From: Chitinibacter sp. GC72
GTDB lineage: Bacteria; Pseudomonadota; Gammaproteobacteria; Burkholderiales; Chitinibacteraceae
Direction of reading: 5' to 3'
DNA length: 64,000 bases
Assembly (NCBI RefSeq): GCF_009760905.1
Contig: NZ_VIRW01000010.1
Coordinates: 35,388 to 99,387, forward strand
In this document: piece by piece, positions 28,277 to 37,531 of the stretch
Position numbering within the stretch: position 1 is the stretch's first letter
Layout of the letters: each line of letters begins with the position of its first letter
The notes under the pieces: generated by a model
Seen by the model: the letters and a program-made list of their open reading frames with translations, nothing else
Told to the model about the DNA's origin: nothing
The model's database searches: none
Program-made: the position numbers and the translations under genes

Positions 28277-28346
28277 GCTTTGGCCGCCAGTGATGGCCAA
28301 TTCGGGTATTGAGGCCCGGATTGGCCATGATCCAATGAATGCGCTG

Positions 28347-29324
28347 TTAAGGATTGCTGCCTTGTCCGCTCCAGCTCCAGCCAGGATAAAGCACTGAATT
28401 TACCGTGGCGTTGTTGCCGCTAAATATGGAGTGTGGTTTTGCTGGGGTGACCCAATTGCTTGCCGTTGAGTGCTCCAGCTCAAAGACCACATTGCCATAA
28501 AGTCCATATGGGCCTGTCACCGACGATTTGCGGTAGGCCGCGAACATGGTTTGCCCACCCATATCAATTTTGCCGACTTCACTTTCACGATTTATTTCTA
28601 CCGCCGCTTTTCCCCAGATACCCAGTGCAGCAATACGGGCTTTATTGTCTGCCAGGAAATAGGCGTTGGCAGAAACTTGAACCTGTTTGAATGTATTGGC
28701 TTCTCCGCTTGATTTGGCTGCTGAGGTATCGCGTACATCGAGTGTGGTCTGTGTATTGCCAGCACCAAAGTCGGCAGATGAAGCGCCGATCACCAGTACT
28801 TCGGCTTCATTGAGATGATTCAGGAATAGGCTGCTGCTATCGGTGGCAATATATTGTCCTCGCGGTACTTCCCAATCACTTTTGGCATTGGTGCTCATGC
28901 CGTCAATCGCCACGCTTGCATTAGCCTGGGCTTTAATTGCCGCCATACCTGAGGGCACATTGATATTAAAATTTTCCAGCCGAACAATGGCCGATTGCAC
29001 GAGGATGGCCACTTGTTCGGCATTGGCTTGCGTGACACGCAGCGAGCCGCTTCGCTTCGCGTCATTCACGATTTCAACATTGCCTTGCTCAATGTAGAGC
29101 GGCCCGTGACATTCACCCGAGATCACCAGACGTGTTTTTTCGCGTGCCGGCACTTTACGTTCAAGTGCATTTTTAAGTGCTTTGGGGTGGTTGTCGCAGT
29201 TAACCTTGATCTGCGTTGTATTGCTGTCAAAGGTATTCGTTGCCGTGAATTCATATGCTGATGAGACCGCACTCAAACTCGCCAAGGCTGTGGCAATACT
29301 GATAAACAGTGCTTGATGTGTCAT
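28347..29324 (-). CDS. Exported protein of unknown function, possible beta-helix (325 aa)
   Basis: Not recognised. A Sec signal peptide covers about residues 1-23 (MTHQALFISIATALASLSAV, then SSA). The mature protein has repeated short beta-strand patterns such as VEIVNDAKRSGSLRV, VRLENFNINV and ALGIWGKAAVEIN, suggesting a right-handed parallel beta-helix. Two cysteines (43 and 72) may form a disulfide. The start at 29324 is set by a strong GGAGG site; an upstream frame lacks one. It is monocistronic. A secreted or periplasmic carbohydrate-related or adhesive role is conceivable but unsupported. Confidence 0.65.
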   Translation of the reverse strand: MTHQALFISIATALASLSAVSSAYEFTATNTFDSNTTQIKVNCDNHPKALKNALERKVPAREKTRLVISGECHGPLYIEQGNVEIVNDAKRSGSLRVTQANAEQVAILVQSAIVRLENFNINVPSGMAAIKAQANASVAIDGMSTNAKSDWEVPRGQYIATDSSSLFLNHLNEAEVLVIGASSADFGAGNTQTTLDVRDTSAAKSSGEANTFKQVQVSANAYFLADNKARIAALGIWGKAAVEINRESEVGKIDMGGQTMFAAYRKSSVTGPYGLYGNVVFELEHSTASNWVTPAKPHSIFSGNNATVNSVLYPGWSWSGQGSNP

Positions 29325-29514
29325 TTTGACTCCTCCAAAATCATTATTTGCATGACAAGCTTGGGCTAACGTCAACAGACCCTAGAGGCCGTAATGATTG
29401 AACCTATGTCGTTCAGCCTGCTTGTGCGCTGATTTTAATGAGTAATGACCATCAATTTGAATGTTCGGTTTTTCCGATTTCTTTGTCTGATTATGCGGTT
29501 AAATCAACCTGGTC

Positions 29515-29898
29515 TCAGCTCGCTGTAGCCGCTTGCTGTGCCAGTAGCAGATAGTGCGCCAGCTGTTTTTGTGCGATCTGCTCAGGCGAGTGCAGCTTGA
29601 GATGCCGACGGACCTTGCCCTGACCTTCGAGCAAGCCGTAGGGATCGATGATTTTGGCGCCGCTGCCAAATTCGACCGAAACATGCGCCTGATAGGCAAA
29701 AACACCGGCAAACTGCACGCCTGCCGTAAACAGGATGCCGCCGTATTTCACCTCTTCGGCATCAAGCTCCACGCTCTCGCGCACCAGCGTGCCTACGGCC
29801 TCGACAATTTCATAATTTTGCGGGCTTACAAAACGGATGTCGTCCACAAGCGCCTGGACGGATTGCTTTGCTGATTGATGCTTTGATCGATTGCTCAT
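29515..29898 (-). CDS. DUF1801-type protein (127 aa)
   Basis: Small cytoplasmic protein. The segment VKYGGILFTAGVQFAGVFAY followed by HVSVEFGSGAKI resembles the DUF1801 (YdhG-like) fold. The function of this family is not established. The start at 29898 is preferred over an in-frame ATG 39 bp upstream because GAGGTAG precedes it. It is single, between the exported protein gene and narL. Confidence 0.7.
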   Translation of the reverse strand: MSNRSKHQSAKQSVQALVDDIRFVSPQNYEIVEAVGTLVRESVELDAEEVKYGGILFTAGVQFAGVFAYQAHVSVEFGSGAKIIDPYGLLEGQGKVRRHLKLHSPEQIAQKQLAHYLLLAQQAATAS

Positions 29899-30018
29899 GG
29901 CTACCTCGCTGGCTGATGTTGATCGCGTGAGCATCAATTTACCTGCTTATCATCCAGGGATAAACGGGCCCTTGTCACCACGCAGCTTGCGAGGGCTTGG
30001 CCCGGATTGGGCCGCCGT

Positions 30019-30669
30019 TTACTTGATGCCATTCTCCACCGCCCACACCGCAGCTTCCAGTCGCGAGCGGAAGTTGAGTTTGCGCAGCAGGCTTTTGACG
30101 TGCACTTTTACTGTGCCTTCTGCGATGCCCAGCTCGCGGCCGACCAGTTTGTTGGATAGCCCTTGCGCCAGGCATTGCAGGATCTCCTGTTCGCGCTCGG
30201 TCAGGTGCGAGATTTGCTGGTTGCGATCGATGGTGTCGTCTTCGCGCAGGGCCAGCGCCAGTGCGCGCCCCAGCCGTTCGGGGATGGCCATTTGTCCATC
30301 CAGCGCTTCCTGCAGGCGGGCGATAATGTCTTCGGGCTCCATGTCCTTGAGCAGGTAGCCGTCGGCGCCTGCACGTACGGCGTTGACCAGATCGCGGCTT
30401 TCATCCGAGACCGTTAGCATAACCACTTTGCTGTCCAGATCAAGCAGCTTGATTTCGCGCAGCGTGGCAATGCCGTCCATGTCTTTCATGTTCAGGTCCA
30501 GAATCACCAGATCAGGCTGCAACTGGGCGACGGTCTTGACCCCTTCAACGCCGCCAGCGGCTTCGCCAACGACTTGAAATTGCGGGTTGAGGGCGAGTAA
30601 TTGCACCACACCTTTGCGAAAAAGCGGGTGATCGTCGATGACAACGATGCGATATAGCGCTGAATTCAT
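30019..30669 (-). CDS. narL: NarL-type response regulator (216 aa)
   Basis: Two-component response regulator. The receiver domain (about 6-122) has VVIDDHPLFRKGVVQLL, the phospho-acceptor Asp in LVILDLNMKDMDG and a conserved Lys in LLKDMEPED. The LuxR-type helix-turn-helix (about 148-212) includes LTEREQEILQCLAQGLSNK and GTVKVHVKSLLRKL. The length and linker match NarL/NarP. It overlaps the narX stop by 4 bp (ATGA), giving a coupled narX-narL operon. A perfect NarL-type dyad lies between narX and napF. Confidence 0.92.
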   Translation of the reverse strand: MNSALYRIVVIDDHPLFRKGVVQLLALNPQFQVVGEAAGGVEGVKTVAQLQPDLVILDLNMKDMDGIATLREIKLLDLDSKVVMLTVSDESRDLVNAVRAGADGYLLKDMEPEDIIARLQEALDGQMAIPERLGRALALALREDDTIDRNQQISHLTEREQEILQCLAQGLSNKLVGRELGIAEGTVKVHVKSLLRKLNFRSRLEAAVWAVENGIK

Positions 30670-32636
30670 GCTGAATGATCCTGATTGGAATGGCGGTTGA
30701 AAGACGGCTGATCCGGCTGGTCGCTTTCTGGCTGGCTAGCCGGGGAGGGCGTGTGTGTGTCGTTGTGCGATTCCCGGTTCGAAAAAGGCGTGCTGGGGAT
30801 AAAGCGCAAAATCACCTGCGTGCCCTGTACTGGGCCGGGCTGGATGCTCAGGCGGCCACCCAGGCTGCGCGCGCGGTCGCGCATGATCGAGAGGCCATAG
30901 TGCTGCGCCCTCTCCGGGCTGGGGTTGATGCCGTGGCCATCGTCGTTGATCTGCACGACAATTTCATTGCCTATCCAGGCCAGATGCACCTGGGCGCTGT
31001 GTGCCATGGCGTGGTGATGCACATTGGCCAGCGCTTCGCGGACAATTTGCAGCACGTGGATTTCCTCTTCGGCGGCCAGCTCGATGCCGAGCAGGTGGTT
31101 GGCCAGCTCGATCTGGATGCCGGTACGTTCGGAAAACTCCTTGATCGTGGCCTGCAAGGCGGCGTTAAGCCCGCCCTGATTGATTTGCAGGCGAAAGGTC
31201 GTCAGCAGCTCGCGCAGCTGGCGGTAGGCGGCATTGAGCCCCTCGCGTAACTCTTGTAGCGTGGCCTGGGCGTCATCGGGTTTGTCGTTCAGCTGGCTTT
31301 GCAGGCGCACAACCTGGATTTTCAGGTAGGAAAGCGCCTGCGCCAGTGAGTCGTGCAGCTCGCGGGCGATGACCGAGCGCTCTTCAAACAGCGCCAGCCG
31401 GTGTAGCGACTGCTTGCGGCGCGATCCGGCCAGCGCCGCGCCCAGATTGTGGCTCACGTCTTCCAGCACCTGCATTTGCCAGCTGCTCAGTGTAATGCCG
31501 TCTTGCAGCGTCAGTGGCATGATGCCGTAAGTGATGCCGCTGTCGAGCAGCGGAAATACCAGCTCCTTGCGCGGGTGGCTATGCGGATCACTATTTTGGC
31601 GTTGTTGGCTATTTTCGATGCAGCCAGCGCAATCTTGCTCCAGGCAGCCCAGCCGGATGCCTTCCTGCTGGTTATTGGCCAGCTTGAACGCGCTTTTGAG
31701 CGGGATGTCGCGCGGATTGGTTTCGGTCAGGCAGATGGCGGCGTTTTGCAGCGGGATGAATTCGCCCAGCGCTTTGAGAACCGAGTCGAAAATGGTCTGA
31801 TCGGGTTCGTGATCGGCCAGCAGCGCCTTGATCCGGTAGCGCAACTGCAGCGCGGTCTGGTTCTGCTCCAGCTCGGCGGTTTTTTCGGCGACGCGAGATT
31901 CAAGCTGGCTGTAGCTGTTTTCCAGCTCGTTGAACATGCGGTTCAGCGCGGTTTTCAGTGTACCAATTTCACCACTGGCTGGCGTACTGATGCGGGCGGC
32001 ATAGTGGCCCGACTCAACCAGATTGGCCACTTTAGCCATACTGCTAAGGGGGTATGTGATTGCACGATAAGCCCAGATTAGTATCCAGGAAAATACCCCG
32101 AATACCGTAAGCAGGGAAATCCATTGCAGCCGGGCCAGCAGCTTCAGGCGCTCTTCGTGCGCCTGCTCCAGCGCATCAACAAACTGGTCGATTTCGTGCA
32201 CGTACTGATGCGTGCTGGGTAAGAGTATGCTGGCGTACAGCGCATCATCGCGTTCAAGGCCGGGGCGGATTTCATTGCGCCAGCGGCTTTCTATTTCGTT
32301 AAAGCGGATGCGAACGACATCCTTGTCGTCTTGCGGTAGCGCCTTGCGAATGCTGTCGTGGTACAGGCGGCGCTCGAATTCGGCGATCACTTCGCGCAAA
32401 TTGGGGTGCGAGCCGGGGATGGGGTCGGCAGGTGCCAGTGCGGTGGCGGCAATCAGATAGGACTGCTTGCGCAAGGAGCCGGCCATATTGATTGCCTCGC
32501 CGCCGCCCGAGGACAGATTGGTCATCCAGCCGCTAATCAGCAAGCTCAGCACGCCGGGCAAGATCAGGATCAGCAGCGCCAGCGACAGGCGGGTAATCAG
32601 CGATAGTTGGCTGAGTTTGAGGGGGCGAATCAACAC
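30666..32636 (-). CDS. narX: NarX-type nitrate sensor histidine kinase (656 aa)
   Basis: Membrane sensor kinase. Two transmembrane helices flank a periplasmic four-helix domain containing the P-box AINMAGSLRKQSYLIA that binds nitrate in NarX/NarQ. A HAMP region follows, then a central module with cysteines (EQDCAGC), then a HisKA_3 domain (ERSVIARELHDSLAQALSYL, phospho-His in ELHDS) and the ATPase domain (HYGLSIMRDRARSLGG). The GTG at 32636 is preferred because TCTGGAG precedes it; the open frame continues upstream without features. It is divergent from napF. Confidence 0.92.
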   Translation of the reverse strand: MLIRPLKLSQLSLITRLSLALLILILPGVLSLLISGWMTNLSSGGGEAINMAGSLRKQSYLIAATALAPADPIPGSHPNLREVIAEFERRLYHDSIRKALPQDDKDVVRIRFNEIESRWRNEIRPGLERDDALYASILLPSTHQYVHEIDQFVDALEQAHEERLKLLARLQWISLLTVFGVFSWILIWAYRAITYPLSSMAKVANLVESGHYAARISTPASGEIGTLKTALNRMFNELENSYSQLESRVAEKTAELEQNQTALQLRYRIKALLADHEPDQTIFDSVLKALGEFIPLQNAAICLTETNPRDIPLKSAFKLANNQQEGIRLGCLEQDCAGCIENSQQRQNSDPHSHPRKELVFPLLDSGITYGIMPLTLQDGITLSSWQMQVLEDVSHNLGAALAGSRRKQSLHRLALFEERSVIARELHDSLAQALSYLKIQVVRLQSQLNDKPDDAQATLQELREGLNAAYRQLRELLTTFRLQINQGGLNAALQATIKEFSERTGIQIELANHLLGIELAAEEEIHVLQIVREALANVHHHAMAHSAQVHLAWIGNEIVVQINDDGHGINPSPERAQHYGLSIMRDRARSLGGRLSIQPGPVQGTQVILRFIPSTPFSNRESHNDTHTPSPASQPESDQPDQPSFNRHSNQDHSA

Positions 32637-32690
32637 GGTTACTCCAGAAGTCTCAAGGCGTATTTTCCTGCTCTGGCTGACAGCACTATA

Positions 32691-32706
32691 TACCCACGAG
32701 TGGGTA
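32691..32706. promoter_or_regulatory. NarL/NarP-type 7-2-7 site between narX and napF
   Basis: TACCCAC-GA-GTGGGTA is a perfect dyad with 2-bp spacing. The NarL/NarP heptamer consensus is TACYYMT in a tail-to-tail 7-2-7 arrangement; each half matches at six of seven positions. The centre is about 90 bp before the napF ATG and about 60 bp before the narX start, so it could serve either promoter. Confidence 0.65.
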
Positions 32707-32788
32707 GGGATCGCAGATGCTACCCCTTCGGTGTAATTGTGGCACAGCAGGCACAGGCCTAGTCTGTAGGACAACAAAGAGAGCCATC

Positions 32789-33286
32789 ATGTCCGTTGAC
32801 CAGTCCCGCCGCAGTTTGCTGTTTGGCCGCAAGCCCGTAGCGCAAAGCCCAGTGGTGTTTCGCCCGCCGTGGGCGATTGCGCAGTTTGGCGAGCATTGCA
32901 CCCGCTGCAATGCCTGTGTCGAAGCGTGCCCGACGCGGATGATTGTCCGCGGTGACGGTGGCTTTCCCGAGCTTGATTTTACGCGGGGCGAGTGCAACTT
33001 CTGCGGCGAATGTCGCACAGCCTGCCCAACCCCGGCTTTGAGCGCCGCACAGCCCTGGCAGCAGGCGATAGTCATTGAGATAGCCAATCGCTGTCTGGCC
33101 GAGCAGGGCGTCGAGTGCCGCGTCTGTGGCGAAAGCTGCGATGCGCGCGCCATCCGTTTCATTTTGCAGCCTGGCAAGGTGGCGCAGCCGCAGCTCGATC
33201 CGGAGGCCTGCACCGGCTGCGGTGCCTGCATTGCACCTTGCCCCAGCCAGGCCATCGGCATGATCCAAACAGGAAAAACAGCATGA
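32789..33286 (+). CDS. napF: NapF ferredoxin-type protein (165 aa)
   Basis: Cytoplasmic iron-sulfur protein of the periplasmic nitrate reductase operon, thought to help mature or reduce NapA. It has [4Fe-4S] motifs CTRCNACVEACP (from residue 37), CNFCGECRTACP (from 69) and CTGCGACIAPCP near the C-terminus, plus a CRVCGESC element. The SRRSLLFGR start is typical of NapF. The start at 32789 is preferred over an upstream frame because AAGAGAG precedes it. It overlaps napD by 4 bp. Confidence 0.94.
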   Translation: MSVDQSRRSLLFGRKPVAQSPVVFRPPWAIAQFGEHCTRCNACVEACPTRMIVRGDGGFPELDFTRGECNFCGECRTACPTPALSAAQPWQQAIVIEIANRCLAEQGVECRVCGESCDARAIRFILQPGKVAQPQLDPEACTGCGACIAPCPSQAIGMIQTGKTA

Positions 33287-33516
33287 ATATGTACAGTCTG
33301 GTCGTTCGCGCCTTGCCGGACAAAATGGCGCTGGTTCGCCAGCAATTGCTCACCGTGCCGGGGCTGGAGCTGCATCAGGAGCATGAAGGCCGCCTGATTG
33401 TTACGGTGGAAGATGTGCCGGGCTATCGAACCAGCGAAGCGCTGACAGCAATCCAGTCGTTTGACGGGATTATTTCCACCACGCTGGCATACGAATACTG
33501 CGACGACGAGCAGTAA
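33283..33516 (+). CDS. napD: NapD, NapA signal-peptide chaperone (77 aa)
   Basis: Small cytoplasmic chaperone that binds the Tat signal of NapA and delays export until the cofactor is inserted. The ferredoxin-like fold begins [18 protein letters not shown] and includes [12 protein letters not shown]. The length is as expected. The ATG at 33283 overlaps the napF stop (ATGA). It is followed by a 163-bp gap before napA that contains CAGTCGG/CCGACGG-type partial repeats but no clear gene. Confidence 0.92.
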   Translation: MNMYSLVVRALPDKMALVRQQLLTVPGLELHQEHEGRLIVTVEDVPGYRTSEALTAIQSFDGIISTTLAYEYCDDEQ

Positions 33517-33679
33517 GCCTGCATGTTGCGCAAGCGCAGAACAAGAAATATCCGGCATTAAATCCAGTCAGATACAGTCGGCCACAACCGGACACAGTTG
33601 GACAAAAAATCTGCAGCAAAGCCACAGACCCGACGGTCAGGCCGGGCTGCAACTTGGCAAGTTTGAGGAGGGGAAAGCA

Positions 33680-36217
33680 ATGAGTTTAGATCGTCGCGAG
33701 TTTATCAAGGCCACTGCAGTGAGTGCAGCCGCCGCCAGTGTGGGCATCCCGCTGGTACAGGCTGCGCCCAAAAAGGCCGCCGCACCAACGAGCACCGCAG
33801 CCAGTGATACGGTGCGCTGGGACAAAGCACCTTGCCGTTTCTGTGGTACCGGCTGTGCGGTGCTGGTGGGCACGCAAAATGGCCGCGTCGTCGCTACGCA
33901 GGGCGATCCTGATGCGCCGGTCAACCGCGGTCTGAACTGCATCAAAGGCTATTTCCTGTCCAAAATCATGTACGGCGAAGATAGGCTGACCCAGCCTTTG
34001 TTGCGTAAAAAAAATGGCAAATACGATAAAAACGGCGAATTCACGCCGGTAAGCTGGGATGAAGCTTTTGCCATCATGGAGCAAAAGTGGAAAGACGCGC
34101 TCAAAACCACCGGCCCGAACTCGATTGCGATGTTTGGCTCGGGGCAGTGGACGATCCACGAAGGCTACGCCGCCAGCAAACTGATGAAGGCGGGTTTCCG
34201 CAGCAATAATCTCGACCCGAATGCGCGTCATTGCATGGCTTCGGCTGTGACTGGCTTTATGCGCACTTTCGGCATGGACGAGCCGATGGGCTGTTACGAC
34301 GATATCGAAGCGGCCGATGCCTTTGTGCTGTGGGGCTCGAATATGGCCGAAATGCACCCGATTCTGTGGAGTCGCATCACCGACCGTCGCCTATCGAACA
34401 AGCATGTCAAAGTAGCCGTGTTGTCGACGTTCGAGCATCGCTCATTCGAGCTGGCCGATCTGGGCGCGGTGTTTACGCCGCAAACCGATCTGGCGATGAT
34501 GAATTTCATCTGTCATCACATCATCAGCACGGGTCGCGTTAACAAAGACTTTGTCAAAAAGCATGTCAACTTCAAACTCGGTGAAACCGATATCGGTTAC
34601 GGCTTGCGTCCGAATAATCCGCTGGAAGCGAACGCCAAAGCCAATGGCTATCCGGGTAAAGACGGCAAGCCCAAAACGATGCCGACTGAAGCGAAAGCCA
34701 TCACTTTTGATGAATTTGCCAAATATGTGTCGGAGTACACCGCCGAAAAGGTGAGCAAGCTCTCTGGCGTATCAGTCGAAAAGCTGACCAAGCTCGCCGA
34801 GATGTACGCCGACCCGAAAGTAAAAGTGACCTCGTTCTGGACCATGGGCTTTAACCAGCACACCCGTGGCACCTGGGCGAACAATATGATTTACAACATC
34901 CACTTGCTGGTGGGCAAAATCGCCGAGCCAGGCAATAGCCCGTTCTCGCTGACCGGCCAGCCCTCCGCTTGCGGTACCGCACGTGAAGTCGGGACTTTCG
35001 CGCACCGCCTGCCCGCCGATATGGTCGTCACCAACCCCGAGCATCGCCACCACGCCGAGGAGATCTGGCAACTGCCTGCGGGCACGATTCCGGACAAAAT
35101 CGGCCTGCATGCCGTGGCGATGGCACGCGCGATCAAGGACGGCAAAATCAAGGTGTATTGGCAAATGGCCAATAACAATATGCAGGCCGGGCCAAATATC
35201 AATCAGGAGCTGTACGCGGGCTGGCGTCGTCCGGATACCTTCATTGTGGTGTCCGATCCCTATCCGACCGTGTCGACCTTGGCCGCTGATCTGGTGCTGC
35301 CAACGGCGATGTGGGTGGAAAAAGAAGGTGGTTTTGGCAATGCCGAGCGCCGCACCCAGGTGTGGCGTCAGCAGGTCAATGCGCCGGGCGAAGCCAAATC
35401 CGATTTGTGGCAGCTGGTCGAGTTTGCCAAGCGCTTCAAGGTGGAGGAAGTCTGGCCAGCCGAGCTGATCGCCAAAAAACCGGCCGTGAAGGGCAAAACG
35501 CTATTTGACGTGCTGTATGCCAACGGCAAGGTCAACAAATTCAAAAACGACCAGCTGCAAAAAGGCTTTGAAAACCTCGAAGCCAAAGCCTTTGGTTTTT
35601 ATATTCAGAAAGGCCTGTTTGAAGAGTACGCCGAGTTTGGGCGTGGCCATGGTCACGATCTGGCGCCGTACGATTTATACCATCAGGTACGCGGCCTGCG
35701 CTGGCCTGTGGTCAACGGCAAGGAAACCAAATGGCGCTACCGCGAAGGCTACGACACTTACGTCAAAAAAGGCGAGGGGGTGCGTTTTTACGGCAATAAG
35801 GACGGCAAGGCCAATATTTTCGCCCTGCCTTATCAGCCTGCACCCGAAGTGCCGGATAAAGAATACGACCTGTGGTTATGTACTGGCCGCGTGCTGGAGC
35901 ACTGGCATACCGGCACGATGACGCGCCGCGTGCCCGAGCTGCACAAGGCCGTACCCGAGGCGATGGTGTTTATGCACCCGGACGAGGCCAAGCAGCGTGG
36001 CTTGCAGCGCGGCATGGTGGTCAAGGTGACATCGCGTCGTGGCGAAATCACCGCCAGACTAGAAACCCGTGGCCGCAATAAGCCGCCCAAAGGCCTGATC
36101 TTTGTGCCGTTTTTTGACGAAGGCCGCTTGGTCAACAAATTGACGCTCGATGCAACCTGCCCGATTTCCAAGCAAACCGACTTTAAAAAATGCGCAGTCA
36201 AAGTGAGTAAGGTTTAA
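33680..36217 (+). CDS. napA: NapA, periplasmic nitrate reductase catalytic subunit (845 aa)
   Basis: Molybdenum bis-MGD enzyme that reduces nitrate to nitrite in the periplasm. The Tat signal [10 protein letters not shown] is at the N-terminus. The [4Fe-4S] cysteines are 52, 55, 59 and 87 (CRFCGTGC ... NCIKG). The probable Mo-ligating Cys lies in [10 protein letters not shown]. The C-terminal domain has [20 protein letters not shown]. The start at 33680 follows a strong GAGGAGGGG; the longer upstream frame overlaps napD. The length is typical of NapA rather than NasA or NarB. Confidence 0.96.
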   Translation: MSLDRREFIKATAVSAAAASVGIPLVQAAPKKAAAPTSTAASDTVRWDKAPCRFCGTGCAVLVGTQNGRVVATQGDPDAPVNRGLNCIKGYFLSKIMYGEDRLTQPLLRKKNGKYDKNGEFTPVSWDEAFAIMEQKWKDALKTTGPNSIAMFGSGQWTIHEGYAASKLMKAGFRSNNLDPNARHCMASAVTGFMRTFGMDEPMGCYDDIEAADAFVLWGSNMAEMHPILWSRITDRRLSNKHVKVAVLSTFEHRSFELADLGAVFTPQTDLAMMNFICHHIISTGRVNKDFVKKHVNFKLGETDIGYGLRPNNPLEANAKANGYPGKDGKPKTMPTEAKAITFDEFAKYVSEYTAEKVSKLSGVSVEKLTKLAEMYADPKVKVTSFWTMGFNQHTRGTWANNMIYNIHLLVGKIAEPGNSPFSLTGQPSACGTAREVGTFAHRLPADMVVTNPEHRHHAEEIWQLPAGTIPDKIGLHAVAMARAIKDGKIKVYWQMANNNMQAGPNINQELYAGWRRPDTFIVVSDPYPTVSTLAADLVLPTAMWVEKEGGFGNAERRTQVWRQQVNAPGEAKSDLWQLVEFAKRFKVEEVWPAELIAKKPAVKGKTLFDVLYANGKVNKFKNDQLQKGFENLEAKAFGFYIQKGLFEEYAEFGRGHGHDLAPYDLYHQVRGLRWPVVNGKETKWRYREGYDTYVKKGEGVRFYGNKDGKANIFALPYQPAPEVPDKEYDLWLCTGRVLEHWHTGTMTRRVPELHKAVPEAMVFMHPDEAKQRGLQRGMVVKVTSRRGEITARLETRGRNKPPKGLIFVPFFDEGRLVNKLTLDATCPISKQTDFKKCAVKVSKV

Positions 36218-36219
36218 GC

Positions 36220-36275
36220 CTAGGGGTATTGCTCTGTAGCTCTTTGCTGACATGGCTTGCAGGGCAATACTCTAG
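36220..36275. terminator. Hairpin after napA, before napB
   Basis: GGGTATTGC (36224-36232) pairs with GCAATACTC (36264-36272), using one G-U wobble in RNA; outer CTAG elements at 36220-36223 and 36272-36275 can extend the stem. It starts within 5 bp of the napA stop. In mid-operon it may attenuate transcription or stabilise the upstream message rather than terminate. It belongs to the GGGTAT/ATACCC group. Confidence 0.45.
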
Positions 36276-36327
36276 TTTATCTAAATGGGTGAGCGGTTGA
36301 TAAAACGGGATTGATGAGGATAAGAAA

Positions 36328-36774
36328 ATGAAAAAGTGGGCATGTTTTGTAGGATTGATACTGGCGCTGAGTTTGGGAGTGATCAGTGCTGGCGCTATGG
36401 CCGAAGGCCTGCGCTCTTTGCGTGGTACCGAGGCGGTTAAAGGCGATGTGCCTTCGGAAAATTACCGCTATGAGCGCGATAAAACCGCGCAGCAGCGGCA
36501 GTTTGTCCAGCAGCCGCCGGTGATTCCGCATACCACCAAGGGCTATCTGATCAGCAAGGAATTCAATAAATGCCTCGATTGCCACAGCTGGGACAGGGCA
36601 GCCGATTCCGGTGCGCCGCGCGTATCGGTCACGCACTTTAAAACCCGCGAAGGCAAAGAGCTGACCAATATGTCACCGCGCCGTTATTTCTGTACGCAAT
36701 GCCATGTACCGCAAACCGATGCAAAACCGCTGGTGGGCAATAAATTCAAGCCCGCTGATGGTTTGGTCAAATAA
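36328..36774 (+). CDS. napB: NapB, diheme cytochrome c subunit (148 aa)
   Basis: Periplasmic small subunit that passes electrons from NapC to NapA. A signal peptide covers about residues 1-25. The two heme c sites are CLDCH (82-86) and CTQCH (122-126). The intervening HFKTREGKELTNMSPRRYF is typical of NapB. It is followed after 3 bp by napC. Confidence 0.95.
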   Translation: MKKWACFVGLILALSLGVISAGAMAEGLRSLRGTEAVKGDVPSENYRYERDKTAQQRQFVQQPPVIPHTTKGYLISKEFNKCLDCHSWDRAADSGAPRVSVTHFKTREGKELTNMSPRRYFCTQCHVPQTDAKPLVGNKFKPADGLVK

Positions 36775-36777
36775 AGG

Positions 36778-37458
36778 ATGCGCGCCATGATCAACTGGGC
36801 AAAAACAAAATGGAGCCAGATCCGGGCTGTGCGGCTGGGTTTTTGGGGATTGGTCGGCATGTTTGCGCTCGGTATTATTTTCTGGGGTGGTTTTAATACC
36901 GCGCTGGAGATGACCAATACCGAAAAATTCTGCCTGAGCTGCCATGAGATGGCCGATAACGTCTTCCCCGAGTATCAGGAAACGGTGCATTACACCAATC
37001 GCTCGGGCGTGCGGGCCACTTGCCCCGATTGCCATGTGCCGCACGAATGGGGGCCAAAAATGATCCGCAAGATTCAGGCTTCCAAAGAAGTCTGGGGCAA
37101 GCTGACTGGCTCGATCAATACCCGCGAGAAATTTCTGGAAAACCGTGGGCGGCTGGCGCAAAACGAATGGCGTCGCATGAAGGCCAATGATTCGCAAGAA
37201 TGCCGCAATTGCCACAATTACGAGTATTTTGACTATATGGAGCAAAACCGCCGCTCGGCCAATGCGCACCAGAAAGGCTTGAGCTCGGGGATGACGTGTA
37301 TTGATTGCCACAAAGGCATTGCCCACCATTTGCCCAATGTTCAGCAGCATATTGGCGTTGAAGAGGGCAGCGCAGTGGCGCCCAATGTGATGCATCCGGC
37401 TCGCCCTGATGCCAGCGCGGCCTCGTCGGTCTCTGACGAGATGGCCGGGATTGAGTAA
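36778..37458 (+). CDS. napC: NapC, tetraheme quinol dehydrogenase (226 aa)
   Basis: NapC/NirT-family membrane cytochrome that oxidises quinol and feeds NapB. One N-terminal transmembrane helix (about 21-42) is followed by four CxxCH sites: CLSCH (52), CPDCH (82), CRNCH (142) and CIDCH (174). The ATG at 36778 is chosen, although the ATG at 36787 is possible. It ends the napFDABC operon; no napE, napG or napH is present nearby, so electrons probably enter only through NapC. Confidence 0.95.
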   Translation: MRAMINWAKTKWSQIRAVRLGFWGLVGMFALGIIFWGGFNTALEMTNTEKFCLSCHEMADNVFPEYQETVHYTNRSGVRATCPDCHVPHEWGPKMIRKIQASKEVWGKLTGSINTREKFLENRGRLAQNEWRRMKANDSQECRNCHNYEYFDYMEQNRRSANAHQKGLSSGMTCIDCHKGIAHHLPNVQQHIGVEEGSAVAPNVMHPARPDASAASSVSDEMAGIE

Positions 37459-37481
37459 GAGCGCATTAGCCGCAAATGGAC

Positions 37482-37510
37482 AGCGAGGCCGAATGAGTAT
37501 CGGCCTCGCT
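37482..37510. terminator. Strong hairpin between napC and glnD
   Basis: AGCGAGGCCGA (37482-37492) and TCGGCCTCGCT (37500-37510) are perfect 11-bp arms around a 7-nt loop, between the convergent napC and glnD genes. There is no T run on either side, but the position and strength fit a shared terminator. Confidence 0.65.
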
Positions 37511-37531
37511 GCTGCTATGACGATTGCGGGT

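Noticed and set aside
33461..33679. Upstream extension of napA
   Set aside because: Overlaps napD and precedes a strong ribosome site and the Tat signal at 33680.
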